A stretch of DNA of 64,000 nucleotides from Arthrobacter sp. AL12 (GCF_029960645.1 NZ_JASBQY010000002.1:134161-198160); one strand, 5' to 3'. Shown: positions 52,081 to 60,508, counted from the stretch's first letter. Notes: generated by a model from the letters alone, not told the origin. Made by a program: numbers and translations.

Positions 52081-53505
52081 ATGCCTTTTCTCGACAGACT
52101 CCAGCGCTGGGCCGATGACCGCCCCGATGGCACCGCCGTCGTCGTGGCCGGCCAGCGCCTGAGTTGGGACGAACTGCGGGACACCGCCGCCGGCCTCGTG
52201 CCGGGGACCTCCGCCGTGACCGTTTTGTCCGAGGAAAACTCCCTGCACTTCGCCGCGGCATTCGCGGCCGCCGTCGCCGGGGAGCGGCAATGCGCCGTGC
52301 TGGACCCGGCGTGGCCGCAGCCGCTGCAGGACAGCATCAGGGACCGGATCCGGGAGACCGTTCCGGCCTCGGCAGCACCCATCTCCGTTCCGGGACTCGC
52401 GGACGGGCCGGACCTCGTCGACGGGCCGCCGGGCACCCCGTTCCTGCTCGGCCTGACCTCCGGCACCACGTCTGTCCCCAAAGCCTTCAGCCGCTCGCGC
52501 CGGTCCTGGCAGCTGTCCTTCGACGCGTCGGTGGAATTCTTTGGCCTGGCCGCTGACGACAGGACCCTGGCACCGGGGCCCCTCGCGGCCAGCCTGAACC
52601 TCTACGCCCTGGCCGAATGCCTGTACGCCGGCTCGGAGTTCCACACCCTGGCCCGGTTCGACGTCGGCGACGCCCATGCCGCCGTCAGCCACGACGGCAT
52701 CACGCGGCTGGTCCTGGTCCCTACGATGCTGCGGATCCTCAGCGAACGCGGACTCAGCGGCGGGGTCGACGGCTCGGGCATCCGCAGCATCATCTGCGCC
52801 GGCTCAAAACTGGACGCCCGGACCCTGGAAGCCGCCCGCCGCTGGGCGCCCAACGCGACCATCTTCGAGTACTACGGCGCCTCGGAACTCAGCTTCGTCT
52901 CCGGCGCCGGCCTCGCCCCCGGCCAGCAGCCAGATCAGCGCGGCACCGGGATCGGCAAGCCGTTTCCCGGCGTCGAGATCCGCATTCTCGACGACGGCGG
53001 GGCCCGGCTGCCGGACGGCACCGACGGCAACATCTGCGTCCGCAGCGGCATGGTCAGCGACGGCTACCTCTGGGGCGACGACGGCCAGGCCCTGCAGAGC
53101 TTCGAGGGCTGGCACACGGTGGGGGACCAGGGCTACCTCGACGGCGAGACCCTGCACATGCTGGGCCGCCGCTCGGACATGATCATCACCGCCGGCACCA
53201 ACGTCTACCCGCATGAGGTCGAGCTGGCCCTGGCCTCCGTCCCCGGCGTGGCCGCCGCCGTGGCCGCGGGCCTCGCGGACGAACTCCGCGGCCAGAAGGT
53301 CGTCGCCGGCATCGTCCCCTCGCATGGCGGGCTGACCGCCACCCAGCTCAAAGCCGGCGTCGAGGACGTGCTGGCACGGACCAAACGGCCGCTGGACTAC
53401 TTCGCCCTGGCCGAGCTTCCCCTGACAGACCGCGGCAAGCTCAGCCGGGAGCTGCTGCTCGACTGGATAGCCCGCGGCGACCCCCGGATCCGGCGCCTTG
53501 GCTGA
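52081..53505 (+). CDS. AMP-dependent acyl-CoA synthetase/ligase (YhfT-like)
   Basis: The 474-residue adenylate-forming enzyme has a P-loop-like LTSGTTSVPKAF at 125-136, EYYGASELS (motif A5), GWHTVGDQGYL with GRRSDMIITAG (hinge) and the catalytic Lys in DRGKLSR near the C-terminus. It is shorter than most fatty-acyl-CoA ligases. Its pairing with a thiolase and proximity to bioYMN mirror Bacillus yhfT-yhfS-yhfU (bioY2), genes placed in the biotin regulon. A role in acyl supply to biotin or a biotin-dependent pathway is inferred. The ATG at 52081 is leaderless. An extension to 51763 is antisense to the peptidase and rejected. Confidence 0.85.
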   Translation: MPFLDRLQRWADDRPDGTAVVVAGQRLSWDELRDTAAGLVPGTSAVTVLSEENSLHFAAAFAAAVAGERQCAVLDPAWPQPLQDSIRDRIRETVPASAAPISVPGLADGPDLVDGPPGTPFLLGLTSGTTSVPKAFSRSRRSWQLSFDASVEFFGLAADDRTLAPGPLAASLNLYALAECLYAGSEFHTLARFDVGDAHAAVSHDGITRLVLVPTMLRILSERGLSGGVDGSGIRSIICAGSKLDARTLEAARRWAPNATIFEYYGASELSFVSGAGLAPGQQPDQRGTGIGKPFPGVEIRILDDGGARLPDGTDGNICVRSGMVSDGYLWGDDGQALQSFEGWHTVGDQGYLDGETLHMLGRRSDMIITAGTNVYPHEVELALASVPGVAAAVAAGLADELRGQKVVAGIVPSHGGLTATQLKAGVEDVLARTKRPLDYFALAELPLTDRGKLSRELLLDWIARGDPRIRRLG

Positions 53506-54703
53506 GGCCCCTCCGCGGAGACTCCCCGACGACCGGCAGCCGGTCATCATCGCCGCCCGGCGCACCCCGATCTGCCGCGCCCACGGCGCCCTGAAGACAC
53601 TGCACGCCCATGAACTGCTGGCCCCCGTGCTCCGCCGCCTGCTCGCCGACACCGGCGTGGCCCCGGCATCGGTCGCGGATGTCGTGATCGGCAACGCCGT
53701 CGGCGGGGGCGGGAACGTGGCCCGGCTCGCTGCCCTTGAGGCCGGCCTGCCGGTCAGCGTCCCCGGCCTCACGGTGGACCGGCAGTGCGGGTCCGGGCTC
53801 GACGCGATTGCCCTGGCCGCCGGGCTCGTGGCCGTCGGCGGCGGCGGCGTGTACCTGGCCGGCGGCGTGGAGAGCATCAGCACGGCACCTCTCCGGGCCC
53901 GCCGGGACGCCGGCGGCGCCCCGGAATTCTTCGCGCGGGCGCAGTTCGCACCCCTCGGCCTGGGCGATCCGGACATGGGGGTGGCCGCCGAAAACGTGGC
54001 CGCACGCTTCGGGGTCAGCCGGGAACGCCAGGATGAGCTGGCGCTGCGCAGCCACCGGCGCGCCCTGGCGTCCGCCGCCGCAGGGTTCTTCGACGCAGAG
54101 ACCGTCCCGCTGCCCGGGGTGCCCGGACCTGACGGCCCCCGTACGGTCAGTGCCGACGACGGGCCGCGGCGCGGGCTGACCGCCGCCGTGCTGGCCCGGT
54201 TCCCTCCGGTGTTCGCCGCCGGCGGGACCGTCACCGCCGGGAACTCCTGCTTCGACGCGGACGGAGCGGCCGCCGTCGTGATCACCTCGGTGGAACGCGC
54301 CCGCGGGCTCGGCGCCGCCGACGGCCTCCTCGTGCGGGGCACGGACACGGCCGGCGTGGACCCGCAGCTGCTGGGCATCGGGGCGGCCCGCGCGGCCCGG
54401 CGCCTGCTGGAAAACAGCGGGGTCGCGGCCGCGGAGCTGGGGCTGGTCGAGTTCAACGAGGCGTTCGCATCGCAGACGATCGCGTGCCTGGAGGCGCTGG
54501 GCATCGCCCCCGAACGCGCCAACGTCGACGGCGGCGCCCTGGCCTTGGGGCACGCCTACGGGGCATCCGGCGCCGTGCTCGTCACGCGGCTGCTCGCCCA
54601 GGTGCGCCGCAGCCCAGCCGGGGGGCAACTGGCCCTGGCCCTGGTCAGCATCGCCGGAGGCATGGGCACCGCCGCGCTGCTGGAGTACCGCAGCCTCGCC
54701 TAG
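53498..54703 (+). CDS. Thiolase family protein (YhfS-like) with Cys-to-Ser substitution
   Basis: The 401-residue thiolase has the nucleophile block DRQCGSG (Cys97), NEAFASQ, and GGALALGHAYGASG (His352). The C-terminal block that normally reads CxGGGxG is SIAGGMG, so the second catalytic Cys is Ser384. Thiolases form or cleave 3-ketoacyl-CoA. The substitution may weaken or change Claisen chemistry, or the protein may act as an acyl carrier or hydrolase; this is inference. It overlaps the AMP-ligase gene by 8 bp, so the two act together. The start codon at 53498 is TTG. Its 3' end borders the repeat cluster. Confidence 0.87.
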   Translation: MAEAPPRRLPDDRQPVIIAARRTPICRAHGALKTLHAHELLAPVLRRLLADTGVAPASVADVVIGNAVGGGGNVARLAALEAGLPVSVPGLTVDRQCGSGLDAIALAAGLVAVGGGGVYLAGGVESISTAPLRARRDAGGAPEFFARAQFAPLGLGDPDMGVAAENVAARFGVSRERQDELALRSHRRALASAAAGFFDAETVPLPGVPGPDGPRTVSADDGPRRGLTAAVLARFPPVFAAGGTVTAGNSCFDADGAAAVVITSVERARGLGAADGLLVRGTDTAGVDPQLLGIGAARAARRLLENSGVAAAELGLVEFNEAFASQTIACLEALGIAPERANVDGGALALGHAYGASGAVLVTRLLAQVRRSPAGGQLALALVSIAGGMGTAALLEYRSLA

Positions 54704-54724
54704 CCCGGTCCCGCTCCCGGCTCC

Positions 54725-54931
54725 GGGGGACATGCCCATTTTGGGGCCCGGCCAGTGGACATAGTGGGTATATGTCCGCTCGCCGCGCGGTGGGGGGCGC
54801 ATGTCCGGTGGTCCCGCGGCTTCCGAGCCCAGCCGCTCACCACTCCTCCGGGGGACATGCCCATTTTTGGGCCCGGCCAGTGGACATAGTGGGTATATGT
54901 CCGCTCGCCGCGCGGTGGGGAGCGCATGTCC
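54725..54931. repeat. Two-copy GGACATGCCC element with nested palindromes
   Basis: There are two copies of an 82-bp element (54725-54806, 54850-54931; period 125 bp). Each has outer arms GGACATGC and GCATGTCC and an inner hairpin GGACATA-N7-TATGTCC (copy 1 at 54757-54777). The copies differ at few positions. The core is the reverse complement of the GGGCATGTCC motif at 53-227. An 18-bp tandem duplication (GGGGTCCGGTGGGGGCTC-like) follows at about 54943-54980. It occupies the convergent gap between the thiolase and bioN genes. No credible gene is present. Confidence 0.85.
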
Positions 54932-54981
54932 GCTGGGGAGGCAGGTCCGGTGGGGGCTCGGGGTCCGGTGGGGGCTCGGGG

Positions 54982-55653
54982 TCAGGGGACCGCATATCCC
55001 GCGGCGGGGGCGGTGGGTGGTGCATGCTCCTCCGTGTCGGCCTCGCCCAGGCCGCGGGCGGCGAGGGCATCGCCGGTCTGCCGGGCGAAGGCCACCGTGG
55101 TGATGAAGACCGGGAGGATCAGGGCCCGGGGGTTGCGCTCCAGCCCGCGGGCCCGGGCGGAGTCCCGGACATCGCTGTAGGCGCCGGCGATGAAGGGGAT
55201 GCTGCGCAGCATGATCGCGATGGTCAGTGCGAAACGCTCCGGGTCCGCACCGAACCGCTGGAACGGCTTCGCCAGGGAAGCGACACCGTCCAGCAGCCGC
55301 TGCACCGCGGTGGTGGCCGTGAGGACGGACGCCGCCACAATACAGACCAGCACGTTCAGGACAATCCGCGCTGCGGTCGGGCCGCCGAGCTGCCACCACT
55401 GGAGGAGCCCGATCGCCGCCAGGACCGGCAGCACGGGCCGGACCGCCCGGAACAGCCGCGACACACCCGCCCCGCTGAGCAGGAACAGGGAGCACATCAC
55501 GGCCAGGGCGGCGGCCGCGGCGGCCCAGTCCACAATCAGGAACGACGCCATGCCGCAGCCGACGACCAGCAGGAACTTCAGCCACAGCGGCGCACGGTGC
55601 AGCAGGGAGCTGCCCGGCACATAGTTGGCCAGCAGGAACCCGTGGCCGCTCAC
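54982..55653 (-). CDS. bioN: ECF transporter T component, biotin (BioN/CbiQ family)
   Basis: The 223-residue membrane protein has four to five hydrophobic helices and the CbiQ-type coupling motif SARARGLE (Ala-Arg-Gly) near 176-183, which transmits ATPase movement to the substrate-binding subunit. With BioM and BioY it forms an energised biotin transporter. The GTG at 55653 overlaps the bioM stop by 4 bp (GTGA). Longer versions run into bioM. Confidence 0.88.
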   Translation of the reverse strand: MSGHGFLLANYVPGSSLLHRAPLWLKFLLVVGCGMASFLIVDWAAAAAALAVMCSLFLLSGAGVSRLFRAVRPVLPVLAAIGLLQWWQLGGPTAARIVLNVLVCIVAASVLTATTAVQRLLDGVASLAKPFQRFGADPERFALTIAIMLRSIPFIAGAYSDVRDSARARGLERNPRALILPVFITTVAFARQTGDALAARGLGEADTEEHAPPTAPAAGYAVP

Positions 55654-56462
55654 GGCTGCCCCGGACGCGGCGCCCGCTGCGGACTCTCGAGCACCGGCAG
55701 CACCGGCAGCACCGGCAGCACCGGACGTGCCGCGTCCGCCGCTGCCCCGGTTGCCGGGAGCCCCGCCGCGCACAGCGCACGGTAATGCGCGACGGCGTCG
55801 GCCGGCCCGCCGTCGAACACCACCGCCCCGGCGTCGACCACAAGGACCCGGTCCAGGTCCAGTGCGAGCTCCAGGTCGTGGGTGGAAAGAATGACCTGCT
55901 GGCTCAGCCCGGCCAGGGTGCGGCGCAGCAGCTCCCGGTTGCGCAGGTCCAGCAGGGTGGACGGCTCGTCCAGGACCAGCACCTCCGGGTCCACGGCGAG
56001 GACCGCGGCGAGGGCCAGGAGCTGGCGCTCCCCGCCGGAGAGCTCGTAGATGCTCTGGTCGGCCAGCGGCAGCAGCCCGAAGCGGTCCAGGGTTGACTCC
56101 GCCTGGCGGCTGCGTTCGCGGGCGTTCCGGACCGAGCGGCGCAGGGACAGTTCCACGTCCTCCCTCCCGGTCGGCATGACAAGCTGGGACAGCGGGTCGG
56201 TGAAGACGAAACCGACGCGCCGGCGCACCTCCCGGACCGAGCGGGCCGTGTCCCACTTGTCCACCGTCACGGTCCCGCTGCTGGGCAGCACGAGTCCGTT
56301 GAGGAGCCGCAGCAGGGTGGACTTGCCGGAGCCGTTGGCGCCGATGATGCCGATCCGCTGCTCGGTGAGCCGCAGGGTCAGCTCCGCCAGCAGGGTTTTC
56401 GGCGCGGGGCGGCCGTCAACCGCCACCCGTACCGCAACCCGGTCCAGCGCGATGAGACTCAC
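55650..56462 (-). CDS. bioM: ECF transporter ATPase, biotin (BioM)
   Basis: The 270-residue ABC ATPase has Walker A GANGSGKST at 41-49, the FVFTDPLSQLVMPT Q-loop block, LSGGERQLLALAAVL and VLVLDEPSTLLD, which are typical of ECF ATPases. The C-terminal tail contains a Pro-Val-Leu repeat encoded by four tandem 9-bp units (CACCGGCAG) at about 55691-55726. This is an unconserved, potentially length-variable stretch. The GTG at 56462 overlaps the bioY stop (GTGA), and its stop overlaps bioN. The operon order is bioY-bioM-bioN. Confidence 0.9.
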   Translation of the reverse strand: MSLIALDRVAVRVAVDGRPAPKTLLAELTLRLTEQRIGIIGANGSGKSTLLRLLNGLVLPSSGTVTVDKWDTARSVREVRRRVGFVFTDPLSQLVMPTGREDVELSLRRSVRNARERSRQAESTLDRFGLLPLADQSIYELSGGERQLLALAAVLAVDPEVLVLDEPSTLLDLRNRELLRRTLAGLSQQVILSTHDLELALDLDRVLVVDAGAVVFDGGPADAVAHYRALCAAGLPATGAAADAARPVLPVLPVLPVLESPQRAPRPGQP

Positions 56463-57148
56463 GGCCGGTGAACCACCGTGGCGTGCGGAGCGAATGTGCC
56501 GGCCGGGGCACCGGCCCCGGACCGGATGCGGCGGATCAGCAGATCCGGAAATGCCTTGTGCAGGGCCAGGGCAATGGTCACGGCCAGTACGTTCTTGATC
56601 ACATCTCCCGGGTAAAAGACCAGGTCCACGAGGAACGCCTTCGAGAGGTCCAGCTTCGCGTTGACCATCATGCCGAGGATGCCCAGGCCGTGGACGAAGA
56701 TGATGCTGCTCACCATCGCGGCCGCGAAAAGCAGGACCGCGCGCAGCCGGCCGGGACGGCCCGCCGTCCGGCGCAGCACGAGGACGGTCAGCCAGCCCGC
56801 CGCCGTCGCGGCAACGACGAAACCGATGATGTAGCCCGCCGAGGGGCCGGCCAGGACCCCGAGCCCGGCGCGTCCGCCGCTGAAGATCGGCAGCCCGGCG
56901 AGACCGAGGAGAACATAGAGCCCGACGGCGGCGAACGCCCTGCCGGGGCCCAGGGCCAGGCCGGTGAGCATCACAGCGAGCGTCTGCACCGTGATGGGCA
57001 CGCCCATCCCGGCCACCGGAATGGCGGCAATCAGGGCGGAGCTGGCCACGAGCGCGGCGAAGACCGCGATCAGTCCGAGGTCGGTGGCGTTCCAGCGGTT
57101 CCGTTGCCGGGCGGGGGTGGCGGCTGCGCTGCCGGTGCTCTGCGTCAT
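56459..57148 (-). CDS. bioY: Biotin transporter substrate-binding protein BioY
   Basis: The 229-residue ECF S component has six hydrophobic segments and the BioY signatures GVPITVQTLAVMLTGLALGP near 49-68 and GGRAGLGVLAGPSAGYIIGF near 91-110. It binds biotin with high affinity. The ATG at 57148 has AGGA 8 nt upstream. It heads the bioYMN operon. A candidate operator (57167-57179) and -10 box (57193-57198) lie in its leader. Confidence 0.95.
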   Translation of the reverse strand: MTQSTGSAAATPARQRNRWNATDLGLIAVFAALVASSALIAAIPVAGMGVPITVQTLAVMLTGLALGPGRAFAAVGLYVLLGLAGLPIFSGGRAGLGVLAGPSAGYIIGFVVAATAAGWLTVLVLRRTAGRPGRLRAVLLFAAAMVSSIIFVHGLGILGMMVNAKLDLSKAFLVDLVFYPGDVIKNVLAVTIALALHKAFPDLLIRRIRSGAGAPAGTFAPHATVVHRP

Positions 57149-57166
57149 GGGGAGTTCCTATCGGGA

Positions 57167-57198
57167 GTAAATCGGTTCTGCATCTAAATCTGACTCTA
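57167..57198 (-). promoter_or_regulatory. bioY promoter with candidate BioQ-like operator
   Basis: On the minus strand, TAGAGT (57198-57193) is a -10 candidate. AGAAC-CGA-TTTAC (57179-57167) lies just downstream of the predicted start. It matches the corynebacterial BioQ consensus TGAAC-N3-GTTAC at 8 of 10 positions and the AMP-ligase promoter site at 9 of 10. No BirA-type TTGTAAACC palindrome is present. Confidence 0.45.
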
Positions 57199-57469
57199 CG
57201 AGCATGCAGGGGCGGGTTTTTTGTAGGTCCTCCACTATCCGGGGGACCGATCGCTGGAGGGCCGCACCATAGCCTCCCGTGGTTCCGGGCAGCGCCAGGC
57301 GGGCGCCGCCGCCGTCCGGTGTTTCCGGCCGCGGGCGTGGGACTTGTCAACGGGCGGAGGCTGGGCCGGTAGACTTAGGCAGGCCGTTCTCTCGGCCACA
57401 CTGCCCCGGCCCCCTCCAGATACCACCGTTGTGCCGCGGCGTTCCCTGTTGTGAAAGGCCTTAGCTGCA
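57199..57469 (+). promoter_or_regulatory. Upstream region of the ABC-F gene
   Basis: No gene was found in this stretch. A possible promoter is TTGTCA (57344-57349) with TAGACT (57370-57375), but the 20-nt spacer is long. GAAAGG (57453-57458) serves as ribosome-binding site for the TTG start. Confidence 0.35.
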
Positions 57470-59068
57470 TTGATTACCGTCCAGGATCTCGAACTGCGCG
57501 CCGGCGCCCGCCTCCTTATGGACCAGGTGAGCTTCCGGATCGACAAGGGAGACAAGATCGGCCTTGTTGGCCGTAACGGTGCAGGCAAGACCACGCTGAC
57601 CCGGGTGCTCGCGGGCGAAGGCCTGCCCGCCGGCGGAAAGGTCACCCGCAGCGGAGAGATCGGCTACCTGCCGCAGGACCCCCGGACCCCGGACATGGAA
57701 CAGCTGGCCCGCGACCGGATCCTGTCCGCCCGCGGTCTGGACATCGCCGTTGGCAAACTCCGGCAGTCCCACGAGGACATGGCCAGCGACGACGCCGAGG
57801 TCCAGCGCAAGGCGATGAACCGGTACGACCGGCTCGAGTCCGAATTCCTGGCTGCCGGTGGCTACGCTGCCGAGGCCGAGGCCGCAGCGATCTGCTCCAA
57901 CCTCGCCCTCCCGGACCGGCTGCTGAACCAGCCGCTCAAGACCCTTTCCGGCGGCCAGCGCCGCCGCGTGGAGCTCGCCCGCATCCTGTACTCGGACGCC
58001 GAAACGATGCTCCTGGATGAGCCCACGAACCACCTCGACGCCGACTCCATCACCTGGCTGCGCGAGTTCCTGAAGAACCACCAGGGCGGCCTGATCGTGA
58101 TCAGCCACGACACCGAGCTGCTCGAGGCCACCGTGAACAAGGTGTTCCTGCTCGATCCGAACCGTGCGCAGATCGATTTCTACAACATGGACTGGAAGCG
58201 CTACCTCCAGCAGCGCGAAACCGATGAGCGCGCCCGCAAGCGGGAGCGAGCCAACGCGGAAAAGAAGGCCCAGGTCCTCTTCGACCAGGCCAACAAGATG
58301 CGCGCCAAGGCGACCAAGGCCGTCGCCGCGCAGAACATGGCCAAGCGTGCCGAACGCCTGCTGGGCGGCCTCGAAGCCGTCCGCGCGACCGACCGCGTGG
58401 CAGCCCTGCGCTTCCCGGATCCCTCGCCCTGCGGCAAGACCCCGCTCACCGCGGACGGCCTCAGCAAGTCCTTCGGTTCGCTGGAGATCTTCACCGACGT
58501 TGACCTCGCGATCGACCGCGGCTCCAAGGTGGTCATCCTGGGCCTCAACGGCGCGGGCAAGACCACCCTGCTGCGGATGCTCGCCGGCGTCGACAAGCCC
58601 GACACCGGCCAGGTCGTTGCGGGCCACGGCCTGAAGGTCGGCTACTACGCCCAGGAGCACGAGACACTCGACGTGGACCGGACCGTGCTGCAGAACATGC
58701 GCTCCTCCGCCCCGGACATGAACGACGCTGAAGTGCGCAACATCCTGGGCTCGTTCCTGTTCTCCGGCGACGACGTCGACAAGCCCGCCGGTGTGCTGTC
58801 CGGTGGCGAGAAGACCCGCCTGGCCCTGGCCACCATCGTGGCCTCCAGCGCGAACGTGCTGCTCCTCGATGAGCCCACCAACAACCTCGACCCCGCCAGC
58901 CGCGCCGAAATCCTCGGCGCCCTGAGCAACTACACCGGCGCCGTGGTGCTCGTCAGCCACGACGAAGGTGCCGTTGAGGCGCTGAACCCGGAACGCGTTG
59001 TGCTGCTGCCCGACGGCATCGAGGACCACTGGAACGAAGACTACCTGGACCTCATTACCCTCGCGTAG
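57470..59068 (+). CDS. ABC-F family ATPase (ribosome-associated type)
   Basis: The 532-residue protein has two ABC ATPase domains without membrane segments. Walker A motifs are GRNGAGKTT near 35 and GLNGAGKTT near 360; signatures are LSGGQRRRVELA and LSGGEKTRLALA; Walker B is MLLDEPTNHLD and LLLDEPTNNLD. A basic, coiled inter-domain linker of about 80 residues (RARKRERANAEKKAQ region) is present. ABC-F proteins act on the ribosome in translation or antibiotic protection; the subclass is not assigned. The start is TTG at 57470. Confidence 0.93.
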   Translation: MITVQDLELRAGARLLMDQVSFRIDKGDKIGLVGRNGAGKTTLTRVLAGEGLPAGGKVTRSGEIGYLPQDPRTPDMEQLARDRILSARGLDIAVGKLRQSHEDMASDDAEVQRKAMNRYDRLESEFLAAGGYAAEAEAAAICSNLALPDRLLNQPLKTLSGGQRRRVELARILYSDAETMLLDEPTNHLDADSITWLREFLKNHQGGLIVISHDTELLEATVNKVFLLDPNRAQIDFYNMDWKRYLQQRETDERARKRERANAEKKAQVLFDQANKMRAKATKAVAAQNMAKRAERLLGGLEAVRATDRVAALRFPDPSPCGKTPLTADGLSKSFGSLEIFTDVDLAIDRGSKVVILGLNGAGKTTLLRMLAGVDKPDTGQVVAGHGLKVGYYAQEHETLDVDRTVLQNMRSSAPDMNDAEVRNILGSFLFSGDDVDKPAGVLSGGEKTRLALATIVASSANVLLLDEPTNNLDPASRAEILGALSNYTGAVVLVSHDEGAVEALNPERVVLLPDGIEDHWNEDYLDLITLA

Positions 59069-59083
59069 CCCACGCACCGACTG

Positions 59084-59125
59084 GCAGGTGTGGCCGTTCA
59101 GAGCCCTCGAAACTGCCACAGCTGC
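59084..59125. terminator. Weak hairpin between ABC-F and YbaK genes
   Basis: GCAGgTGTGGC (59084-59094) faces GCCACAgCTGC (59115-59125), 10 of 11 pairs with a 20-nt loop, in the convergent gap. There is no T-run. Confidence 0.4.
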
Positions 59126-59137
59126 GAGGCAGTTGGG

Positions 59138-59605
59138 TCAGCGGACGGGCATCTCTTCGGCGGCGGTGATTCTCTGTAGCTCCTCGTAGCTGATGGAGAA
59201 CATCGAGTGGTGGTCTCCTGCCCCGGCCCAGAGGACCTGGTGGAATTTCAGGGACTCGTCCAGCAGGGTCTTGATTTTCTCCGGATGCCCGACCGGGGCG
59301 ACGCCGCCCACTTCCTGGCCGGTGTGCTCCAGCACGAACTCGGGGGAGGCGCGGCGGATTCTTCCGGTGCCCAGCTGTGCGGCGACCTTCCGGACATCGA
59401 CTTTGGCGGCGCCGCTGGCCAGGATCAGCAGCGGGGCGCCCTCAAGGTCGAACACGAGGCTGTTGGTGATCGCCGCGACCTCGCAGCCCAGCGCCGCAGC
59501 CGCCGCGGCCGCCGTCGGGACGGTCGAAGCGAACACCGTCACGGTGTCCTCGGCGCCGAGCACGCTCAGCGCGCGCTTCACCCGGGCCACCGGCTCAGGG
59601 ACCAC
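59138..59605 (-). CDS. YbaK/EbsC family aminoacyl-tRNA deacylase
   Basis: The 155-residue protein is of the YbaK/ProX editing-domain type. It has the SLVFDLEGAPLLILASGAAKVDVRKVA core with conserved Lys, and the GGVAPVGHPEKIKTLLDESL block. Such proteins hydrolyse mischarged aminoacyl-tRNAs (for example Cys-tRNAPro). The GTG at 59605 is preferred because AGGAG lies 9 nt upstream; the GTG at 59614 would overlap it. It starts a few nt after the SURF1 stop, so it is the distal gene of the DUF3099-to-SURF1 operon. Confidence 0.88.
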   Translation of the reverse strand: MVPEPVARVKRALSVLGAEDTVTVFASTVPTAAAAAAALGCEVAAITNSLVFDLEGAPLLILASGAAKVDVRKVAAQLGTGRIRRASPEFVLEHTGQEVGGVAPVGHPEKIKTLLDESLKFHQVLWAGAGDHHSMFSISYEELQRITAAEEMPVR

Positions 59606-59617
59606 GGCGGCCACTCC

Positions 59618-60508
59618 TCAGAACCCCTGAGCGTCCAGGATGGCGTCTTCCTCATCCTCCGCGGTGGCGTTCTTCCGTTTGCGGGGGACAGGACGACGGC
59701 GGGCCACCGGGCCGCTGGAGTGCATAAAGGCGGCGGCAGAGTCTCCGTCTCCGGACTGGGCTTCGGCGTCCTCGGCGTCGATGGCGGCGTTCCGGGCCTG
59801 CTGGCGGGCCGCGTAGCCAAAGCCGATGAACATCAGCACGCCGAAGGCGAACCACTGCAGCGAGTAGGACAGGTGGGTGCCCTCCTCGGTGGAGGGCTTG
59901 GGGAACGGGAAGGGCATGTCCGCTGCTGCCGGGCTCTCCGAGGCCAGCTGCCCGTACGCGCCCGTCAGCAGGGGGTAGCCCAGCTCCGCGGAGTAGCCGG
60001 CGAGATCGATCGAGGCCAGCTGCCCTTCCGGGGCGCCGCGCTGGAGCTCAGGCTCGGCAGGTTTGAGCCTGGCGACGACGGTCACGGTCCCCGGCGGGGG
60101 TGCAGGAACCGCGTCGGGGCTGCCCGGATTGTTGTTGCCGATCGGCAGCCAGCCACGGTCAATCACGACGGTCTCGCCGGTGAGCAGCCTGAACGGGACG
60201 ACGACTTCGTAGCCGGGCTGGCCGTTAAGCGGGCGGTTGCGGACGATGCGCTGCCCGGCGACGTCGTAACGGCCCTTCAGCTCCACCTGGGTCCATTCGC
60301 GTTCCGCCGCCAGCGAGCTGAACTGGTCCTTGACCTGGGCGAACGGCACGGGCGTGGCGGAGTAGTTCGACGTGACCCGGTTGATTTCGGCGAGCGTCTC
60401 GGCGCGGCGGTCCATCTGCCAGCGGCCCAGTCCGACGCACGCCGCGGCAAAAATCGCGGCCAGCAACAGATACCCCAGCCACTTGCTGGAGAAAAGAAAA
60501 CGGTACAT
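59618..60508 (-). CDS. SURF1 family cytochrome oxidase assembly protein
   Basis: The 296-residue protein has an N-terminal membrane helix (about 10-27) followed by GRWQMDRRAE, a periplasmic domain with RNRPLNGQPGYEVVVP and VIDRGWLP, and a second helix beginning LQWFAFGVLMFIGFGY. This is the SURF1/Shy1 layout. A hydrophilic tail rich in Ala, Asp and Arg/Lys follows. It assists assembly of aa3-type cytochrome oxidase, consistent with ctaA and ctaB in the same window. Its ATG directly follows the stop of the small Cys protein gene (TGAATG). Confidence 0.93.
   Translation of the reverse strand: MYRFLFSSKWLGYLLLAAIFAAACVGLGRWQMDRRAETLAEINRVTSNYSATPVPFAQVKDQFSSLAAEREWTQVELKGRYDVAGQRIVRNRPLNGQPGYEVVVPFRLLTGETVVIDRGWLPIGNNNPGSPDAVPAPPPGTVTVVARLKPAEPELQRGAPEGQLASIDLAGYSAELGYPLLTGAYGQLASESPAAADMPFPFPKPSTEEGTHLSYSLQWFAFGVLMFIGFGYAARQQARNAAIDAEDAEAQSGDGDSAAAFMHSSGPVARRRPVPRKRKNATAEDEEDAILDAQGF

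Noticed and set aside
54700..54927. Small minus-strand protein in the thiolase-bioN gap
   Set aside because: The frame is simply the translated two-copy repeat. No start signal is present, and the composition is repetitive.
57149..57210. BirA operator upstream of bioY
   Set aside because: No TTGTAAACC-type palindrome is present; the visible site fits the BioQ pattern better.
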